DNA of 42,980 nt, from positions 1 to 42,980 of the forward strand of contig JAHWKL010000006.1 of NCBI GenBank assembly GCA_019347915.1, given 5' to 3'. Below, piece after piece: positions 40,473 through 42,980 of this stretch. The position numbers were made by a program, and so were the translations under genes. The number at the start of each line of letters is the position of its first letter. The first letter of the stretch is position 1. This stretch comes from Actinomycetota bacterium. Lineage in GTDB: Bacteria; Actinomycetota; Acidimicrobiia; Acidimicrobiales; CADCSY01. The notes beneath the pieces were generated by a model, which saw only the letters and a list, made by a program, of their open reading frames with translations, did no database searches and was not told the DNA's origin.

Positions 40473-41681
40473 GTGCAGCTGACGGTCGCCCGACTGGCCG
40501 TGGCCGCGTCCGTTGTGGTGGTGCTCTCCCTGGCCATCGTCGCCGCCGTGACCACGTCGCCGGCCCCGGAGAGCGAGCCGGAGGCCCCCCTCGCGGCGAG
40601 CGAGCCGGCTGAGGCCCCGATCGCCGTGGAGGCGCCCGAGAGCTGCGTGCCGGCGCCCCTCGAGCAACGGGCGGCCCAGGTGCTGGTCGTGGGCCTGCCC
40701 GGGGTCATCGGCTCCTCGGACTCCATCGCCGGCGAGGTCCTCGACGTGGGCGTGGGCGGCGTGCTCGTCACCGGGCCCAACGTGGAGTCGAGCGCCCAGG
40801 TGGCCCAGCTGACCAGCGACCTCGAGGCCCGGGCCGGACGGCCGCTCGTGGTCGTCACCGGCGAGGAGTCGGGGAGGGTGTCGACGTTCCGCAAGCTCCT
40901 CGGTCGCAGCTTGTCGGCTCGCGACCTCGCCGCCTCCCGGTCGCCGGCCGAGGTCCGGGCCGTGGCCGAGCAGGTCGGCTCCGACCTGGCGGCGTTGGGC
41001 ATCGACGTCGCTCTCGCACCCGTGGTCGACCTCGACGCCGGCCCGGCCGACGGGGTCATCGGCGACCGCTCCTTCTCGGGCGACCCGGCCTCGGCGGCCG
41101 CCTACGGCCTGGCGTGGGCCCAGGGCCTGGCCGCCCACGGCGTTCGCCCCACCGCCAAGCACTTCCCCGGGCACGGCCGGGTGAGGGAGGACAGCCACTT
41201 GGAGCTCGTCACCGTCGACGCCTCCGTCGAGGAGCTCTCAGGCACCGACCTGCGTCCGTTCGCCAGCCTGATCGACGCCGGCGTGCCCCTGGTGATGCTC
41301 GAACACGTCGCCTACACCGCCTTCGACCCCGACCTGCCGGCCAGCCTGGCGCCCGGCGCCTACCAGCTGCTGCGGGACATGGGGTTCGAAGGCGTGGCCA
41401 TCACCGACTCAGTGGGCATGGGCGCGGTCAACCTGCGTTGGCCGTTCCCCGAAGCGGCGGTGATGGCCGTCGCCGCCGGTGCCGATGCCGTCCTCACCAC
41501 CGACGGCACCCAGGCCCGGGTGATGCGGGACGCGCTGGTCGACGCCGTGCGCTCGGGTCGTCTGGCCGAGGAACGCCTGGACGAGGCTGCCGGACGGATG
41601 ATGGCCCTGGCCGGCGGCGACACCGAAGCGCTGATGTGCCGGACGCTCACCATCCCCCAGCTGTCCCCGGCGGCCGGGTGA
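40473..41681 (+). CDS. Glycoside hydrolase family 3 N-terminal-domain protein (NagZ-like)
   Basis: The 402-residue protein has a membrane anchor or signal helix (LAVAASVVVVLSLAIVAAV), an Ala/Pro/Glu-rich linker and a GH3 catalytic barrel. Motifs are ALAPVVDLDAGPADGVIGDRSFSGDP, K229-HFPGHGRVREDSH and the nucleophile region ITDSVGMGA with D312. It resembles beta-N-acetylhexosaminidase NagZ, which trims muropeptides. The usual SDALDMxG is changed to TDSVGMGA and the K-H-F-P-G-H-G motif is intact. The barrel is probably outside the membrane, suggesting wall remodelling. Confidence 0.87.
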   Translation: MQLTVARLAVAASVVVVLSLAIVAAVTTSPAPESEPEAPLAASEPAEAPIAVEAPESCVPAPLEQRAAQVLVVGLPGVIGSSDSIAGEVLDVGVGGVLVTGPNVESSAQVAQLTSDLEARAGRPLVVVTGEESGRVSTFRKLLGRSLSARDLAASRSPAEVRAVAEQVGSDLAALGIDVALAPVVDLDAGPADGVIGDRSFSGDPASAAAYGLAWAQGLAAHGVRPTAKHFPGHGRVREDSHLELVTVDASVEELSGTDLRPFASLIDAGVPLVMLEHVAYTAFDPDLPASLAPGAYQLLRDMGFEGVAITDSVGMGAVNLRWPFPEAAVMAVAAGADAVLTTDGTQARVMRDALVDAVRSGRLAEERLDEAAGRMMALAGGDTEALMCRTLTIPQLSPAAG

Positions 41682-41691
41682 GGGCGGGGCC

Positions 41692-42450
41692 ATGAAGGGT
41701 GTGATCCTCGCCGGCGGGTCCGGCAGCCGGCTCTACCCCCTCACCCGCATCACCAACAAGCACCTGCTGCCGATCTACGACCGGCCCATGGTCACCTACG
41801 CCATCGAGGCCATGGTGAACGCCGGCGTGGACGACATCATGCTGGTCACCGGGGGCACCCATGCCGGGGAGTTCTTCCGGCTCCTCGGCAACGGGCACGA
41901 GTACGGCATCGAGCGCCTCTTGTACGCCTACCAGGACCGCCCCGGAGGCATCGCCGAGGCGCTGGGGCTGGCCGAGCGCTTCGTGGGCGGCGACCAGGTG
42001 CTGGTGATGCTCGCCGACAACATCGTCGAGCGCTCCATCCGGCCGGTGGTCGAGCGCTTCTCCGCCCAGGAACGGGGAGCGCGGGTGGTGCTGTCCAAGG
42101 TCCAGGACCCGACCCACCTCCGCCATCTCGGGGTCCCGGAGCTCGACGGTGACGGACGCATCGTGCGCATCCTCGAGAAGCCGGCCGACCCGCCCAGCAG
42201 CTTCGCCGTGACCGGGCTGTACTTCTACGACGGCACGGTCTTCGACGTCATCCCCACCCTGACGCCGTCGGGACGGGGCGAGCTGGAGATCACCGACGTG
42301 AACAACTGGTTCGTCTCCCAGGGGCAGATGGAGCTCGACGTGCTCGACGGCTTCTGGGGCGACGCCGGCGAGTCGATCGACGCCTACTACGAGGTCAACG
42401 ACTTCGTCCGGGCCAACGGCGCCAACAAGCCGGAGCCGGCGCCCGGCTAA
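41692..42450 (+). CDS. Glucose-1-phosphate thymidylyltransferase-like (short RmlA)
   Basis: The 252-residue nucleotidyltransferase starts with MKGVILAGGSGSRLYPLTRITNKHLLPIYDRPM, the classical RmlA nucleotide-binding signature, followed by GLAERFVGGDQVLVMLADNI and ILEKPADPPSSFAVTGLYFYD. It would make dTDP-glucose for rhamnose and other deoxysugars. It lacks the 40-residue C-terminal helix of full-length RmlA, matching the shorter archaeal-type or sugar-nucleotide subgroup. ATG 41692 is the likely start. Its stop overlaps that of the opposing phosphoesterase by four bases. Confidence 0.88.
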   Translation: MKGVILAGGSGSRLYPLTRITNKHLLPIYDRPMVTYAIEAMVNAGVDDIMLVTGGTHAGEFFRLLGNGHEYGIERLLYAYQDRPGGIAEALGLAERFVGGDQVLVMLADNIVERSIRPVVERFSAQERGARVVLSKVQDPTHLRHLGVPELDGDGRIVRILEKPADPPSSFAVTGLYFYDGTVFDVIPTLTPSGRGELEITDVNNWFVSQGQMELDVLDGFWGDAGESIDAYYEVNDFVRANGANKPEPAPG

Positions 42451-42980
42451 CCGCCCGCGGGTTCGGGCCAGGCGAGGCTGAAGCAGCGCTGGTCGAGCGT
42501 GCCCGGGGACCAGTGGCCCCACAGGCGGAAGAAGGAGCGGCGGGTGGAGTCGGTCCAGCGCAGCGCCTGGGGGTCGGCGACGCGCCGGACGACCTGGCGG
42601 ATGCCGCCCTCGTGCACGACGTAGCCGGCCCACGTGCCCGGGAAGTCCTGGGGCGAGCCCACCTCGACGATGGTGAGGGGCCCCCAGCGGTGGCGGCGGT
42701 GGCGGTGGCTGTGGCCGCTCGTCACCAGCGTGGCCGGGTTGGCGGCGGCCAGGGCGCGGAGGAAGGGCCGCGCCTCGGTGCCGGGCACGCCCTGCGGTGG
42801 GTGGGTGGCGACGCGCCGGCGCTGCGGGTGGTGGTGGATGGCGACCACGGCCGGCCCACCGGCCCCCGCCACCAGCCTGGCCACCTCGTCGGTGATGCCG
42901 GCGAGCGTGCCCCGGTTCTTCCCCGGGATGGTGCTGTCGCCCAGCACCAGCCGCACGCCCGGCAGGTCGCGGGCGACGGC
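42447..42980 (-). CDS. Metallophosphoesterase (partial, N-terminus outside window)
   Basis: The leftward frame covers at least 177 C-terminal residues and continues past the right edge (AVARDLPGVRLVLGDS). The calcineurin-like metal motifs seen are AIHHHPQRR and VTSGHSHRHRR, which supply histidine ligands of the two-metal site; the N-terminal D-x-H and G-D-x-x-D motifs would be outside. The region before HHHP (STIPGKNRGTLAGITDEVARLVAG) is unassigned. The domain hydrolyses phosphoesters; the substrate is unknown. Confidence 0.85.
   Translation of the reverse strand, partial: AVARDLPGVRLVLGDSTIPGKNRGTLAGITDEVARLVAGAGGPAVVAIHHHPQRRRVATHPPQGVPGTEARPFLRALAAANPATLVTSGHSHRHRRHRWGPLTIVEVGSPQDFPGTWAGYVVHEGGIRQVVRRVADPQALRWTDSTRRSFFRLWGHWSPGTLDQRCFSLAWPEPAGG

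Overview
The window is about 43 kb of very GC-rich chromosome. Its start codons are mixed ATG/GTG/TTG and genes are tightly packed. Many genes begin only 6 to 10 bases after a TAGCNT-like hexamer, with no Shine-Dalgarno sequence, which is the leaderless-promoter style of actinobacteria. Family content (DUF1206, DUF3500, FmdB with a low-complexity tail, galU-glp next to a SepX-like membrane protein, DXS, HD-less RmlA short form) fits an actinobacterium, possibly class Acidimicrobiia. That placement is my inference; there is no rRNA here to test it.

Layout. 0-3.2 kb: a partial DUF427 gene, an anchored beta-propeller protein, a DUF1206 membrane protein overlapping a HExxH membrane protein, and tRNA-Arg(CCG). 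3.3-9 kb: a response regulator, then an aspartate-family amino-acid block lysA, hom, thrC and an archaeal-type phosphoglycerate-mutase homologue that probably serves as homoserine kinase. 9-11.8 kb: a zinc-finger rhomboid protease, a frame-disrupted PKD-like gene behind a lipoprotein gene, and a 60-residue DUF3096 protein framed by palindromes. 11.8-17.3 kb: dxs, an alpha/beta hydrolase, a BON protein, uppP, a SAF-domain protein and an FmdB zinc ribbon. 17.4-24 kb: a GAF-GGDEF cyclase, galU, and the molybdenum-cofactor genes glp/moeA, moaA and moaC, then a SepX-like protein and DUF3500. 24-34.6 kb is a more accessory-looking stretch after tRNA-Ala(CGC): an AbrB/PIN pair, a protein with a degenerate diadenylate-cyclase-like domain, a ZIP-like transporter, a large anchored polysaccharide deacetylase, an AAA ATPase, several unknowns and a STAS-MEDS fusion. 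34.5-43 kb: a leftward trio (DJ-1 family, Gfo/Idh oxidoreductase, divergent triose-phosphate isomerase), a sigma/anti-sigma pair, a DsbA/FrnE-like gene with an in-frame TGA, a SHOCT-like protein, a VOC protein, a GH3 hydrolase, a short RmlA and a partial metallophosphoesterase.

The most striking observation is at 38592-39257. A DsbA/FrnE-like reading frame is interrupted once, by TGA, exactly where the first cysteine of the catalytic CPFC motif should be, giving U-P-F-C. A stem-loop starts ten bases after the TGA. This is the signature of a selenoprotein, although a cysteine-codon mutation or sequence error cannot be excluded from the window alone. Other points of interest are the apparent replacement of thrB, a family of intergenic palindromes, two compensating frame breaks at G-runs in one gene, and the degenerate DAC-domain protein.
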